A stretch of 54,866 nt of DNA from an uncultured Gemmatimonadales bacterium (GTDB taxonomy: Bacteria > Gemmatimonadota > Gemmatimonadetes > JACCXV01 > JAHWKZ01), in the NCBI GenBank assembly GCA_947259315.1, contig CAMYLR010000022.1:1-54866 (forward strand), read 5' to 3'. The notes beneath the pieces were generated by a model. It saw only the letters and a program-made list of their open reading frames with translations. It was not told the DNA's origin and searched no databases. Position numbers and translations under genes: made by a program. Shown in pieces: positions 42,533-51,951 of this stretch (positions are counted from its first letter, which is position 1; every line of letters begins with the position of its first letter).

Positions 42533-43472
42533 CGTGCTTGTCCACGAATTGGCGACCGGTGCGGTGCACAAATACGTCCTCGAGGGTCGGCTTACCGACG
42601 GTGATCGACCGGATACGGCCGGGGAACGCTTCGGCGAGTCGGGGCACAAACGCTGCCCCGTCGGGGCGCTCGATCCTCACCCGACCATCGACTACGGTCG
42701 CTGCGGCTTTAAATCTTTCGGTAACGGTCGTCGCCAGCCAACCAGCGTCGTCAGTCTCCAGCGTGATCACATCGCCCTGGATTTCGGCGCGTAACTGATC
42801 GGGAGCGCCCAACGCGACCAGCCGTCCGCGGTCCACGATCGCGATGCGATCACAACCCTCCGCTTCGGCCATCAAGTGCGTGGCGACGACGACCGTCACA
42901 TCGTGCGTGGCTCTGAGCCTTCTCAGGTGACCCCAAAACTCGCGTCGCCCACCGGGATCGAGCCCCACTGTCGGCTCATCGAGAAGCAGCACCGAGGGCT
43001 GGTGGAGCAATCCCTTTGCCAGCTCGACCCGTCGCTTCAAACCACCGGACAGGATCCGAACCAGATCCTCGGCTCGATCAGCGACGCCAACCAGCGACAA
43101 TTCATGGTCAATCCGCTCGCCCAGCAGCCGACCGGTGAGACCGTGCAGGTGACCCTGATGGCGCAGGTTCTCGCGTGATGTCAATTGTTCGTCGAGACTC
43201 GGGTGCTGAAACACCACACCGATCTGGCACCGCGCGCGGGCTGGGTCGGCAAGCACATCGACACCTGCTATGCGGGCGTCACCGGCGGACGGCTGGATGA
43301 GCGTCGACAACACCTTGAGCAGCGTCGTCTTGCCACCACCGTTGGGGCCAACGAGGCCGAAGAGCTCGCCGCGTTCGACACTGAGTGATATGTCGGCGAT
43401 TGCGACTTTGGAGCCAAAGCGATGTCCGAGACCCGCGACCTCAACCGCAGCGGGCAGCGATTCGGCTCTCAT
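42525..43472 (-). CDS. ABC transporter ATP-binding protein
   Basis: A 315-residue ATPase. Walker A G-P-N-G-G-G-K-T-T near residue 41, signature L-S-G-G-L-K-R-R near 142 (the usual Q is L-K), Walker B V-L-L-L-D-E-P near 162, and a switch His in V-V-A-T-H-L near 200. The C-terminal extension of about 80 residues is typical of exporters with ABC-2 permeases (NodI/DrrA-like). It starts as ATGA over the ctaB stop. Partner permease follows at once. This may be a haem-handling or drug-type exporter used in respiratory assembly; no substrate evidence in the sequence. Confidence 0.92.
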   Translation of the reverse strand: MRAESLPAAVEVAGLGHRFGSKVAIADISLSVERGELFGLVGPNGGGKTTLLKVLSTLIQPSAGDARIAGVDVLADPARARCQIGVVFQHPSLDEQLTSRENLRHQGHLHGLTGRLLGERIDHELSLVGVADRAEDLVRILSGGLKRRVELAKGLLHQPSVLLLDEPTVGLDPGGRREFWGHLRRLRATHDVTVVVATHLMAEAEGCDRIAIVDRGRLVALGAPDQLRAEIQGDVITLETDDAGWLATTVTERFKAAATVVDGRVRIERPDGAAFVPRLAEAFPGRIRSITVGKPTLEDVFVHRTGRQFVDKHDD

Positions 43473-44323
43473 CGTCCACCCGCCCGATCGACAAGCAGCA
43501 GCACCAGCAGAATCGGCAGATACGTGATCGAAGCCAACAAGAGCCGTCGCGCCGAGGCCCGCCCACGGTTGACCGTCATCGCCAAACCAAAGCCGAGAAA
43601 GACGAGGCCCGCGACGAGCGCACCGAAGAAATAGACCGATCCGGCCAACCCCAAGACCGTCGGAATCAGGCTCACCGGGAGAAGGGCCAGCGAGTACAGC
43701 GCCACCTGACGTCCGGTCGAACCGCCGTTCGGGTCGACCACCGGCAACATCGGCAGTCGCGCCCGGGCGTAGTCATCGCGGTACATCCACGCGATCGCCA
43801 AAAAGTGCGGAAATTGCCACAAGTAGAGAATGCCAAACAGCGCCCACGCCGCGACGTCGATCCTGCCGGTGACCGCCGTCCACCCCATCACGGGTGGGAT
43901 CGCTCCGGGTACCGCTCCGACGAGCGTGTTGAGCGGCGTGCGTGTCTTGAGCGGTGTGTACACCGCCAGATAGAGCAGGCTCGACGCCAGCGCGAGCAAA
44001 CCGGTCAGCGGGTTGATCCTGACGACGAGCCAGATCACGCCAACGACAGACAACAGAACACCGACCGCGAACACGTGGCCGCGCTCCATGCGACCAGCCG
44101 GCAGCGGACGTGACTCCGTGCGTCGCATCCGGGCGTCGATTTCGTGCTCGAGGTACTGGTTCAAGGCAGCTGAACCGCCGGTCGCGAGAGCCACCCCGAC
44201 CAGCAGAACCGCCAGCCGACCCAAATCGACGCTCTGCGATGAAGCCAGCACGAACCCCACCGTGGTGGTGACCAGAACGAGCCCGGTGATGCGTGCTTTG
44301 GTGAGGATCAGATAGTCGTTCAC
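43469..44323 (-). CDS. ctaB: Protohaem IX farnesyltransferase (haem O synthase)
   Basis: 284 residues from GTG 44323, overlapping the ctaA stop as GTGA; the 544-residue frame that extends upstream is non-homologous. UbiA-type prenyltransferase: Y-L-I-L-T-K-A-R-I-T-G-L-V at the start, N-Q-Y-L-E-H-E-I-D-A-R-M-R-R-T-E-S-R-P-L-P near residue 62 (Asp-rich farnesyl-diphosphate motif), Y-T-P-L-K-T-R-T-P-L-N near 127, and L-W-Q-F-P-H-F-L-A-I-A-W near 175. It converts haem B to haem O. It is coupled to ctaA, so the cell makes haem A for an aa3-type oxidase not in this window. Confidence 0.96.
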   Translation of the reverse strand: MNDYLILTKARITGLVLVTTTVGFVLASSQSVDLGRLAVLLVGVALATGGSAALNQYLEHEIDARMRRTESRPLPAGRMERGHVFAVGVLLSVVGVIWLVVRINPLTGLLALASSLLYLAVYTPLKTRTPLNTLVGAVPGAIPPVMGWTAVTGRIDVAAWALFGILYLWQFPHFLAIAWMYRDDYARARLPMLPVVDPNGGSTGRQVALYSLALLPVSLIPTVLGLAGSVYFFGALVAGLVFLGFGLAMTVNRGRASARRLLLASITYLPILLVLLLVDRAGGR

Positions 44324-45240
44324 ACGCGTCTGGCCCGCATCGCCAGTACGACCGCAGTAGCCCACAGCAATGCCCCGACTCCGAGGTGGGCGGTGGCCAC
44401 ACCGGCCGCCTTGAGCGACAGGACGGTCCAGCCGCCGAGCGCGATCTGGGTACCGACGAGCACGAGCATGGCGATCGTCGGACGGGTGAGATACGACGCG
44501 GCCGGATTCGATCGGAAGATCCGAAAAGCGGTCCAAACGACCGCTGCGGTCACGACCAGCGCTCCCACACGGTGTGCGAAGTGGAGGGCTACGGGGTGAG
44601 AGCCGAGCGGCGGCACGAGCTGACCATAGGCGAGCGGGAAGTCGGGGATCGCCAGACCAGCGCCGGTGTGTCGCACCGCAGCGCCGAGCGCGATCTGAAC
44701 CAGGACCAGACCAGCCGTGATCGACGCAAGCTTGCGAATCGCTCTTACCGAACGGTCGGGTAGCTGTTCTTCCCCCGGGGTGCGTTCCCACCCGGCCGAA
44801 CACGCTACCGCGATCGCCACGGTGAGCCCAAACACCAGCTCGGCGACGACAGCATGACCGATCGACACCAAGTCCGGTAGCCGCAGCAGCACCGTCAACC
44901 CACCCAACAGCCCCTGGAAGACGACCCCCACCAAGGCGATCGCGCCCAGACGCTTCACCCATCGGCGCGGCTCGGACCGCCACAGCCAGACCGCCTCGAT
45001 CACGATCAGTAGCCCCACGAAAGTGGCTACCATCCGGTGGCCATGCTCGTACAGAACTCCACCCTGCATCGGGGGCATCAGGCGTCCGAAGCTGAGCGGC
45101 CAATCGGGCACCGCGAGACCCGAACCGGTGCTCGTCACCATCCCGCCAGCCAGCAACAGCACAAACGTGGCCGCAGCCACGAATTTGGTATAGCGACGCA
45201 GTTGAACGTTTGACATGGTTGTGAATCTAGCCTCGGCCAT
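44320..45240 (-). CDS. ctaA: Haem A synthase
   Basis: 306 residues from ATG 45240 (GTG 45243 just before); an internal ATG at 45216 (M-S-N-V-Q-L-R-R) would give 298 and matches the usual N-terminal start of the family slightly better. Eight helices are expected. Conserved motifs: G-G-M-V-T-S-T-G-S-G-L-A-V-P-D-W-P near residue 33, Y-E-H-G-H-R-M-V-A near 65, I-G-H-A-V-V-A near 128, A-A-V-R-H-T-G-A-G-L-A-I-P-D-F-P in the second half, and H-F-A-H-R-V-G-A near 230; these His are haem ligands. It converts haem O to haem A. It follows actF by about 28 bases. Confidence 0.93.
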   Translation of the reverse strand: MAEARFTTMSNVQLRRYTKFVAAATFVLLLAGGMVTSTGSGLAVPDWPLSFGRLMPPMQGGVLYEHGHRMVATFVGLLIVIEAVWLWRSEPRRWVKRLGAIALVGVVFQGLLGGLTVLLRLPDLVSIGHAVVAELVFGLTVAIAVACSAGWERTPGEEQLPDRSVRAIRKLASITAGLVLVQIALGAAVRHTGAGLAIPDFPLAYGQLVPPLGSHPVALHFAHRVGALVVTAAVVWTAFRIFRSNPAASYLTRPTIAMLVLVGTQIALGGWTVLSLKAAGVATAHLGVGALLWATAVVLAMRARRV

Positions 45241-45268
45241 CACCGCGGCCGAACCGAGTAGCCCGGTC

Positions 45269-46561
45269 TCAGTGGTGGTGTGGCTCGGTCAGCTCGGCCA
45301 GCTTCTCGGTCTCGGGGTCGGGTGGGAGACCTGCGGCGATCGCGATGCTCGGGATGGCGCGGAAGAACGTCATCGTAGTCAGCATGAATGCGCCCAGCAC
45401 ACCCACCGCTACCGCCAATTCGATGGGTCCCAGCGCGACCGCATCGGGGAGCACGCCAGGGCCGATGATCAATAGATGGAAAAACCAGATCCCGATCAGG
45501 CTTATCGTGGCGAAGGTCCGTAACAAGGCCGGAGTTCGCTTGGGTTTGACGCCGAGGAGGCCGATGAACGGGATTAAGAACACACCCGCGAGCACGATGA
45601 TCGCGATCGGTTGATAGACGGTCCACAACCGCTGTTCGATAAAGTGAGTCTCCTCTGGCAGCCGGCCGTACCAGATCACCAGATACTGGGCGAAGAACAG
45701 GTACGTCCAGAAGATCGTGAACGCGAACAGCATCTTACCGATGTCGTGGAGTGATCTACGATCGATGATGTCCACAAACGAACGGTAACGGCGGACGAAA
45801 GTCGCCAGCACCGCTGTAACACCGATCGCCGCCAGGAAGTACGTCATGAAGATCCATGCACCGAACAACGTCGAGAACCAATGCGGATCGATCGACATCA
45901 ACCAATCCCACGCCCAGACCGTCCAGCCGGCAGCCCACACGAGCACCACCGCCGGAGCCAACCGCTCACGCTTGTAGATCGAGCGTTCGAGCTCGATGTC
46001 CAAACCCTGCCAGTTTCTCGTCAGTCGATCGTACAGACCACGCCGCCAACCTCCGACGCGCTCCTTCAGCCGACCCAGATCGGGGCGCAGGGACCAGTAC
46101 ACCAGCAACAGACTCAATGCGTAGACAGCGCCGACGGCGACTACTTGACGCAGAACGAAGAACCCCGGATTCAAGTACGCCGCCTTCGCCTCCGGCGGGT
46201 GCTCGACCCACGAGTAGACGTGTCCCAAGCCGAAAAACAGCACGATCATGATCACATACGAAACCGGCATGAATGCGGTCAGCGACTCGGCCAACCGCCG
46301 CAACGACCGAATCCAGTGACCGCTGGCGATCGTCGACGCGGCCACCAGGATCGCTCCACCCGTCGAGACGCCGCTCCACAGCGCCCAGTTCCACACCAGC
46401 GCCGCCCACGCGCGCGACGGATCGCTCATCACCCCGACGATGAACCCGACCACGCCGACCACCGTGAGCCCGACAGCCAACGGGTACAGGCGTCCCCCGG
46501 GACGCTCGACCATCCGGTCGAGCAGGTCCTGCACGTTGATGAACTTCTGCCCGTGGCTCAC
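45269..46561 (-). CDS. actF: Alternative complex III subunit ActF (quinol-binding, NrfD-like)
   Basis: 430 residues from GTG 46561, overlapping the actE stop (GTGA). Ten helices, with the R-L-Y-P-L-A-V-G-L-T start, W-I-R-S-L-R-R-L-A-E, F-G-L-G-H-V-Y-S-W-V-E-H, G-W-T-V-W-A-W-D-W-L-M-S near residue 245 and Q-Y-L-V-I-W-Y-G-R-L-P-E-E near 320. Together with ActC it makes the membrane part of alternative complex III; ActF of this type is the second quinone-binding-like subunit. The C-terminus ends in a short His run. Confidence 0.93.
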   Translation of the reverse strand: MSHGQKFINVQDLLDRMVERPGGRLYPLAVGLTVVGVVGFIVGVMSDPSRAWAALVWNWALWSGVSTGGAILVAASTIASGHWIRSLRRLAESLTAFMPVSYVIMIVLFFGLGHVYSWVEHPPEAKAAYLNPGFFVLRQVVAVGAVYALSLLLVYWSLRPDLGRLKERVGGWRRGLYDRLTRNWQGLDIELERSIYKRERLAPAVVLVWAAGWTVWAWDWLMSIDPHWFSTLFGAWIFMTYFLAAIGVTAVLATFVRRYRSFVDIIDRRSLHDIGKMLFAFTIFWTYLFFAQYLVIWYGRLPEETHFIEQRLWTVYQPIAIIVLAGVFLIPFIGLLGVKPKRTPALLRTFATISLIGIWFFHLLIIGPGVLPDAVALGPIELAVAVGVLGAFMLTTMTFFRAIPSIAIAAGLPPDPETEKLAELTEPHHH

Positions 46562-47073
46562 GATCCCCCTGTTTGCTCCGCTGGCGCTCCGGACGCCGCG
46601 GCTTGGATCGGCAGCGACCGCAGGTAGTTGACGAGGTCCCAACGCGTCCGTTGTTCGATCCTGCTGTAGCCTGGCATCAGCCCTCGACCTTGAGTGATGA
46701 GGGCGAACAGGTAGCCATCCGAGAAGTCATTCAGCCGTCCTGTAGTGAGCGTCGGGATCGCCGGATACTGATCTTCGATCGGTCCACCACCTCGGCCCCC
46801 CTCGCCATGGCACACGATGCAAAAATCCCTAAATGCCGCTTCGCCGTTTCCAGTCGACGCCACAGTTGACGGAGCCGGGTTCACGAGATCGTCAGCGGTG
46901 GCGAGGTTGAACTCGCCCATCCCGTCCAGCGCTACCGATCGCTCTGGTGGTGGAAGTGGTTCAGCCTCGTACGGTTGTATCGAGGGCGTCCGGCTCATGG
47001 TGCTGAACCAATCACAGCCCGTCAGCGCGACGACCGACAAGAACAGCGCGACTCTACAACCGCTACGTGACAC
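46558..47073 (-). CDS. actE: Alternative complex III cytochrome c subunit ActE
   Basis: 171 residues from GTG 47073 (the start lies within the actD end, 11-base overlap). A lipoprotein signal ends in V-V-A-L-T-G-C (Cys near residue 18). One haem-binding site C-I-V-C-H near 80 sits in F-R-D-F-C-I-V-C-H-G-E-G-G, and the distal Met is likely in G-L-M-P-G-Y near 130. It is a mono-haem c-type subunit of the complex, outside the membrane, and probably passes electrons towards a soluble carrier or oxidase. The C-terminus is Ala/Gly-rich. Confidence 0.92.
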   Translation of the reverse strand: MSRSGCRVALFLSVVALTGCDWFSTMSRTPSIQPYEAEPLPPPERSVALDGMGEFNLATADDLVNPAPSTVASTGNGEAAFRDFCIVCHGEGGRGGGPIEDQYPAIPTLTTGRLNDFSDGYLFALITQGRGLMPGYSRIEQRTRWDLVNYLRSLPIQAAASGAPAEQTGGS

Positions 47074-47590
47074 TCTCGATCGCCTCCGCCCCGACGCGGT
47101 CGAGGATCGCGCGCGCTCGTTGCACCGCGCTGTCATCTTCGGTGTGCACAAACACTCCGAACAGATCATTCGAGAACCGTGGATGGTATCCCGGCTTGGT
47201 ACTCATGGCGGGGATGCGACTGAAGATGAAAACACCCGCCAGCGTAAACAGGCCGCCCAGCAAGACCGTGAGCTCGAACATGATTATGACCGTTACTGGC
47301 AACGAAGCGATCGACTTTCCGCCTACTTGTAATCCCCACGCGAAGAATGTCCAGAGCGTCAGGGTGAAACCGGTCAACGTTCCCATGAGCCCGCCGATCA
47401 GAGTCATGAGCCGAACCGGGCTAACCGGACGATCGATCGCATCCTCGAGATGTGGTGTGGGGATCGGCGAGTAGACGGTGATGTCATCGGCCGCGACGCC
47501 CTCGTTCTCGAGCGTGTTGACGGCATCTGCAACCTCATCCAAGGTCAGGAAGACCCCGCGCACCCCGCCTTCCAGCAGCTCGGCGCTCAT
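47063..47590 (-). CDS. actD: Alternative complex III subunit ActD (DUF3341)
   Basis: 175 residues from ATG 47590 (ATGA over the actC stop); the longer frame is a shadow of actC. An N-terminal alpha-beta domain (V-R-G-V-F-L-T-L-D-E-V-A-D-A-V, then D-I-T-V-Y-S-P-I-P) is followed by two helices near residues 60-85 and 98-125 (M-T-L-I-G-G-L-M-G-T-L-T-G-F and V-I-I-M-F-E-L-T-V-L-L-G-G-L) and a soluble ferredoxin-like C-terminus with F-G-V-F-V. This is the DUF3341 layout of ActD. Confidence 0.94.
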   Translation of the reverse strand: MSAELLEGGVRGVFLTLDEVADAVNTLENEGVAADDITVYSPIPTPHLEDAIDRPVSPVRLMTLIGGLMGTLTGFTLTLWTFFAWGLQVGGKSIASLPVTVIIMFELTVLLGGLFTLAGVFIFSRIPAMSTKPGYHPRFSNDLFGVFVHTEDDSAVQRARAILDRVGAEAIESVT

Positions 47591-48975
47591 GAGGCCCTCT
47601 CCAGTTCTTCCTGCTGATGCCTGAGCTTCGGCGGCAACAGCTCCTTCAACTCGGCGATCGCCATCGATGGGAGGAACTTCACAAACAACAGGAACCACAT
47701 GAAGAACCACGCAAACGAACCCGCAGTGATCGACCACTCGACCCAGCTCGCGCTGTAGTAATCCCACTGGTACGGCATGAACTCGCGTGCCAGCGACTGG
47801 ATGATGATCGAGAAGCGCTCGAACCACATCCCGATGTTGACGAAGATCGATACGACGAACATCCAGAACCACGACGTGCGGATGCGCTTCGACCACAACG
47901 ACATCGGTATGAAGCAGTTGCAGATGTACATGATCCAGCACGCCCACGCGTACTTGCCGGTCAACCGATCCCAGAAGATCGCCTTCTCGAACTCGGAGCC
48001 TGAGTACCACGCGATGAAAAACTCCACCAAGTACGCGTAGAACACGATGAGCGACGTCAACAGGAGGAGCTTGGCGAGATTGTTCAGGTGGTACTCCTCG
48101 ATGTAGTCCTCGAGGTGGAACGCCTTTCTCAACGGCACCACCAACGTGATCACCATCGCCACTCCGCTGAAGATGGCGCCGGCCACGAAGTAGGGTGCGA
48201 AGATCGTCGAGTGCCAACCCGGCACGATCGCCATCGCGAAGTCCCACGACACGACCGAGTGCACGGAAAGCACGAGTGGCGTGGCCAAACCAGCCATGAA
48301 CAGATAGGCGCGGTTGTAGTGACGCCACTGGCTGTCGGTCCCCTGCCACCCCAGCGAGAGGAGCGAGTAGAGCCGGTGGCGAAAGGACCGGGGCTCGGCC
48401 CGGTCGCGAGCCGCCGCGATATCGGGAATGAGGCCCAGGTAAAGGAATAGCGAGCTGATCGTGAAGTACGTCGAGATGGCGAAAAAGTCCCACAGCAACG
48501 GGCTCCTGAAGTTGGGCCATAAGAGCCGCTCGTTGGGATAAGGGATCAGGTAGTAGAAATACCAAACTCGACCCAAATGAATGAGCGGAAAGAGCCCGGC
48601 CGTCATCACCGCGAAGACGGTCATCGTTTCCGAGACGCGGTAGACCGCGGTTCGGAACTGCGCCCGGAACAGGAACAGAATGGCAGAGATCAGGGTGCCC
48701 GAGTGGGCGATACCGACCCAGAACACGAAGTCCGTGATGTACACACCCCACATGACCGGAGGCACGTAGCCGGCCACGCCGAGGCCGGTCTTGATCTGGT
48801 ACACCCAGGCGGCGATCGCCACCCCGAGGACCGTCAACACGACCGCCATGAGCGCCGCCCACCCGACACCGGGTCGCTGCAACGTCGCCAGCACGTCGTC
48901 GTTGACGCGCCGAAAAACGGTCGCCTGGGCGAGACCCGAAGCGCGGCGGTTCACGGTGGAGGTCGACTCCGACAT
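47587..48975 (-). CDS. actC: Alternative complex III subunit ActC (quinol-binding, NrfD-like)
   Basis: A 462-residue NrfD-type membrane protein with about ten helices. Landmarks are V-Y-I-T-D-F-V-F-W-V-G-I-A-H-S-G-T-L-I near residue 80, the P-L-I-H-L-G-R-V-W-Y-F-Y-Y near 133, L-S-V-H-S-V-V-S-W-D-F-A near 243 and the P-G-W-H-S-T-I-F near 258. Family structures place the menaquinol site at this end of ActC with conserved His and Asp. It is preceded by actB (3-base gap) and overlaps actD. It should reduce the complex by oxidising menaquinol. Confidence 0.95.
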   Translation of the reverse strand: MSESTSTVNRRASGLAQATVFRRVNDDVLATLQRPGVGWAALMAVVLTVLGVAIAAWVYQIKTGLGVAGYVPPVMWGVYITDFVFWVGIAHSGTLISAILFLFRAQFRTAVYRVSETMTVFAVMTAGLFPLIHLGRVWYFYYLIPYPNERLLWPNFRSPLLWDFFAISTYFTISSLFLYLGLIPDIAAARDRAEPRSFRHRLYSLLSLGWQGTDSQWRHYNRAYLFMAGLATPLVLSVHSVVSWDFAMAIVPGWHSTIFAPYFVAGAIFSGVAMVITLVVPLRKAFHLEDYIEEYHLNNLAKLLLLTSLIVFYAYLVEFFIAWYSGSEFEKAIFWDRLTGKYAWACWIMYICNCFIPMSLWSKRIRTSWFWMFVVSIFVNIGMWFERFSIIIQSLAREFMPYQWDYYSASWVEWSITAGSFAWFFMWFLLFVKFLPSMAIAELKELLPPKLRHQQEELERAS

Positions 48976-48978
48976 CCT

Positions 48979-51930
48979 CTACACCTCTGTCCCCAACCCA
49001 GCGGCCTCTAGCGCTACCTCGCTGGACGTGCGGTTGGTCACCTTCTTCAAATAGAAGTTTGCCGGTCGTGTGTTCAGCTCTTCGAGCACGCTGTAGGCGA
49101 GCGGCCCCCGAGAGAGCTTCGACACCTGGCTGTCGGGATCCTTCAGATTGCCAAACACGATCGCCTCGGTGGGACACGTCTGCTGACACGCGGTCTGGAA
49201 GAACCCGTCCGGCACGACCGCTTCTAGATCCTCGTCACGGACCGTGTTCTTGGCGGCGTTGATGCGCTGCACGCAGTACGTGCACTTCTCCATCACGCCT
49301 TTCTCGCGCAGCGTGACGTCGGGATTGAGGGCCCAGCTCATCGGCTCTGGCCATTCGTAGGTGAAGTAGTTGAAGTATCGGACCTTGTACGGGCAGTTGT
49401 TCGAACAGTAGCGGGTCCCGACGCATCGATTGTATACCTGAACATTGAGCCCTTCGTCGTTGTGATAGGCCGCATACACGGGGCACACCGGCTCGCACGG
49501 AGCAGCGCCACAGTGCTGACACATCATCGGTATGTGACGGGTCTTCACGTGTCCGCTCTCTTCGTGCTCCAAGAACCGTTCGATCCGAATCCACGACATC
49601 TGCCGGCTCTTCGCGACTCGCTCCGGCCCGACGAACGGGATGTTGTTCTCGGCCGCACACGCCGCCACGCAGGCGTTGCACCCGGTGCAAGCATCCAGGC
49701 TGATCGCCATGCCCCAGCGGTACGGGCTGTCGTCTCCGGAGTCCTCGGCGGCACGGGCTACGGTAAGGGGTTCACCGTGTCCGTTGCCGTGGTGACCCGG
49801 CTCGGCGTGGAGCGCCTCGGCCATCGGTATCGCCTGAGCGATCTCGCGATCGTGCTGGGTATCCGACCCCTGGTGCTTGAGCGGCGGCACCCACGCACCG
49901 GTGGGTGTCAGCGTAACCTGAACACCCTGGTAAATCGGCCCACCGCCGTTTGGTTCGACATCGGCCGGCAGCAGCTCGACCGGATTGACGCCACCCTTCG
50001 CAAAACGACCCATCGCCGTGTGACCGCGGCCGAGCGGCATCGAGACCGTATCGCGCCGGATGCCGGCGTACGTGATCACCGGTGCGGTGACGCTGCCGTG
50101 GGGCGAGGTGACGGTCACCACGTCACCGTCCTTGACACCCAAACCGGTGGCTACATCCGGATGCACTTCGATCCACGTCTGCCAACAGCTCGTCGTGACG
50201 GGATCCGCCAGCTCTTGAAGCGTCGGGCTGTTGGCCGACCGACCGTCGTACATCGCCAGTTGCGGCTGCACGACGAGGTCGAACGCGCCATCGTCTTGGG
50301 GGCCGTCAAAGGAGACCGGGCCAAAATCGAGTCCGTCGTCAGCAGCGGCCGGTGTTGTCACCGTCGGCACGGTCGTCGCGGCCTGCCACACGCCGCCGGC
50401 CCTGAGCGCTTCGGCCCACGCCTGCTCGCTGCCGGCGACATCGCTCCACGCCGACCGCAGGTAGTCGTACCAGGTCTCGGCCTCGATCGTCGGGGTTCCC
50501 TCGTCCCCCACCATCACGCGTCCGACATCGAGCATGACATCGGGCGTTGGGCGGGTATCGAAAACTGGACGCATCGCCGGCTGAATCAGGCTCATGACAC
50601 CGTCCTCGGGCACCCAGTCGCCCCACGACTCGAGCGGTGTGTGATCGGGCAACAGCAGATGACAGTGGGATGCGGTCTCGTCGAGCCCCGAGCTGAACGA
50701 TACCCGGAAAGGCACCTCGTCCAAGGCGTCTTCGAACCCGACGCCCGGTGGCAACGAGTACACTGGGTTGGTGTGGGCCACTAGGAGCGCCTTCACCTGG
50801 CCGCCACTCATGCGCTCGGTGAGCTCGATCATCGATCGGTATGCACCAGAAACGCCACCGGTGATCGCGGTGTCTACCTGAACGGTGTCGCCCACTGCGC
50901 CGCCGGCCTGGTTCAGTAGGTTGACGGCCACCGCAGCCGCGGTCGCCCCGCGGTGCGCAGCGCCGATTCCACCCGGCAGGGCCAGGCTGCGCTTCGCCTC
51001 GAAGATCTCGGCCAGGTGTTCGATCGTACCGGCGTCTACGCCACTCACCTCCGCCGCCCGTGCCGGAGTCCAGCCAGCGGCGGGGCCATTCGCGCCAAGC
51101 GCATTGGCCATCGCCAGCGCCACCACGTGCTCGGTACCGGGTCGCGCGGCTACCCACTCATCGGCGTTCGAAGCGGTCATCGACAGCCGCGGCTCGACCG
51201 CTACAAAGACGCCCTCGCCGTCGGGTCGCACGGATTCCACGCCACGGAATGCGTGCATTTCGGACCACGCTCGCCCGTACCGAACCGGCGACACCCAAGT
51301 GCCCAGGAAATCGGCGCCGAAGGAGATCACGAACTCGGCGCCTGCGATGTCATAATCGGGCACGGCTGCGCGGCCAAACACGCGGCGGTTGGCCTCCAAC
51401 ACGGCTTCGTGCGCAAACGGCTCGTAGACCACACGGGTCGCACCGACGGCCGTCGCCCACTCATCGTAGAACCGGTCACGGGTGCCCGTCTCGAGACCGG
51501 TCAGGAGAACGATCGATCCCGGCTCGGCTCCCGCACCGCGGAGCCCTTCGGCCAGCTGCTCGATCCCCGCAGCCCAATCGACCTCGGCCTGCTCCCCGTT
51601 CTCGATCCGGCGCGGCCCGCGCAGCCGATCGGGATCGTAGAGCCGCTGCGTCGCCATCTGACCGCGGGCGCACAGCTTGCCTTCGTTGACCGGGTTGTCG
51701 GGGTTGCCCTCGAGCTTTATGACGCGACCGTCACGAGTCTTGACGTGCACTCCACAACCCGCCGGGCACTCGCGACATGTCGACGCGTACCACGTCGGTA
51801 TTCCGGGCGTGACGTCCTCGGGCGGCACCAAGTACGGGATCAGGGCCTGCGGTCCGACCTTCTGATCGCAGGCGGTCATCGTTCCCGCCCCGGTGACTCC
51901 GACCAGCTTTAGAAACTCGCGTCGTTCCAC
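48979..51930 (-). CDS. actB: Alternative complex III iron-sulfur subunit ActB
   Basis: 983 residues. A twin-arginine-like start (M-E-R-R-E-F-L-K-L-V-G) fits export. The N-terminal two thirds resemble a molybdopterin oxidoreductase and include C-R-E-C-P-A-G-C-G, then K-L-C-A-R-G, a classical first-cluster motif; ActB lacks the Mo cofactor, and whether this cluster is present here is unclear. The C-terminal third (from about residue 730) is ferredoxin-like with C-T-G-C-N-A-C-V-A-A-C, C-Q-H-C-G-A-A-P-C-E-P-V-C, C-V-G-T-R-Y-C-S-N-N-C-P and C-T-Y-C with C-Q-Q-T-C-P-T-E, holding the four-cluster chain typical of ActB2. It carries electrons between ActC and the cytochromes. Confidence 0.95.
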   Translation of the reverse strand: MERREFLKLVGVTGAGTMTACDQKVGPQALIPYLVPPEDVTPGIPTWYASTCRECPAGCGVHVKTRDGRVIKLEGNPDNPVNEGKLCARGQMATQRLYDPDRLRGPRRIENGEQAEVDWAAGIEQLAEGLRGAGAEPGSIVLLTGLETGTRDRFYDEWATAVGATRVVYEPFAHEAVLEANRRVFGRAAVPDYDIAGAEFVISFGADFLGTWVSPVRYGRAWSEMHAFRGVESVRPDGEGVFVAVEPRLSMTASNADEWVAARPGTEHVVALAMANALGANGPAAGWTPARAAEVSGVDAGTIEHLAEIFEAKRSLALPGGIGAAHRGATAAAVAVNLLNQAGGAVGDTVQVDTAITGGVSGAYRSMIELTERMSGGQVKALLVAHTNPVYSLPPGVGFEDALDEVPFRVSFSSGLDETASHCHLLLPDHTPLESWGDWVPEDGVMSLIQPAMRPVFDTRPTPDVMLDVGRVMVGDEGTPTIEAETWYDYLRSAWSDVAGSEQAWAEALRAGGVWQAATTVPTVTTPAAADDGLDFGPVSFDGPQDDGAFDLVVQPQLAMYDGRSANSPTLQELADPVTTSCWQTWIEVHPDVATGLGVKDGDVVTVTSPHGSVTAPVITYAGIRRDTVSMPLGRGHTAMGRFAKGGVNPVELLPADVEPNGGGPIYQGVQVTLTPTGAWVPPLKHQGSDTQHDREIAQAIPMAEALHAEPGHHGNGHGEPLTVARAAEDSGDDSPYRWGMAISLDACTGCNACVAACAAENNIPFVGPERVAKSRQMSWIRIERFLEHEESGHVKTRHIPMMCQHCGAAPCEPVCPVYAAYHNDEGLNVQVYNRCVGTRYCSNNCPYKVRYFNYFTYEWPEPMSWALNPDVTLREKGVMEKCTYCVQRINAAKNTVRDEDLEAVVPDGFFQTACQQTCPTEAIVFGNLKDPDSQVSKLSRGPLAYSVLEELNTRPANFYLKKVTNRTSSEVALEAAGLGTEV

Positions 51931-51951
51931 GCGCCGCCTACTGTCTTGCGT

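Noticed and set aside
44324-45103. 544-residue extension of ctaB
   Set aside because: The extension lies in ctaA in another frame and has no prenyltransferase similarity; GTGA overlap marks the true start.
47591-49189. 708-residue extension of actD
   Set aside because: It is an out-of-frame reading of actC and actB; the DUF3341 protein begins at ATG 47590.
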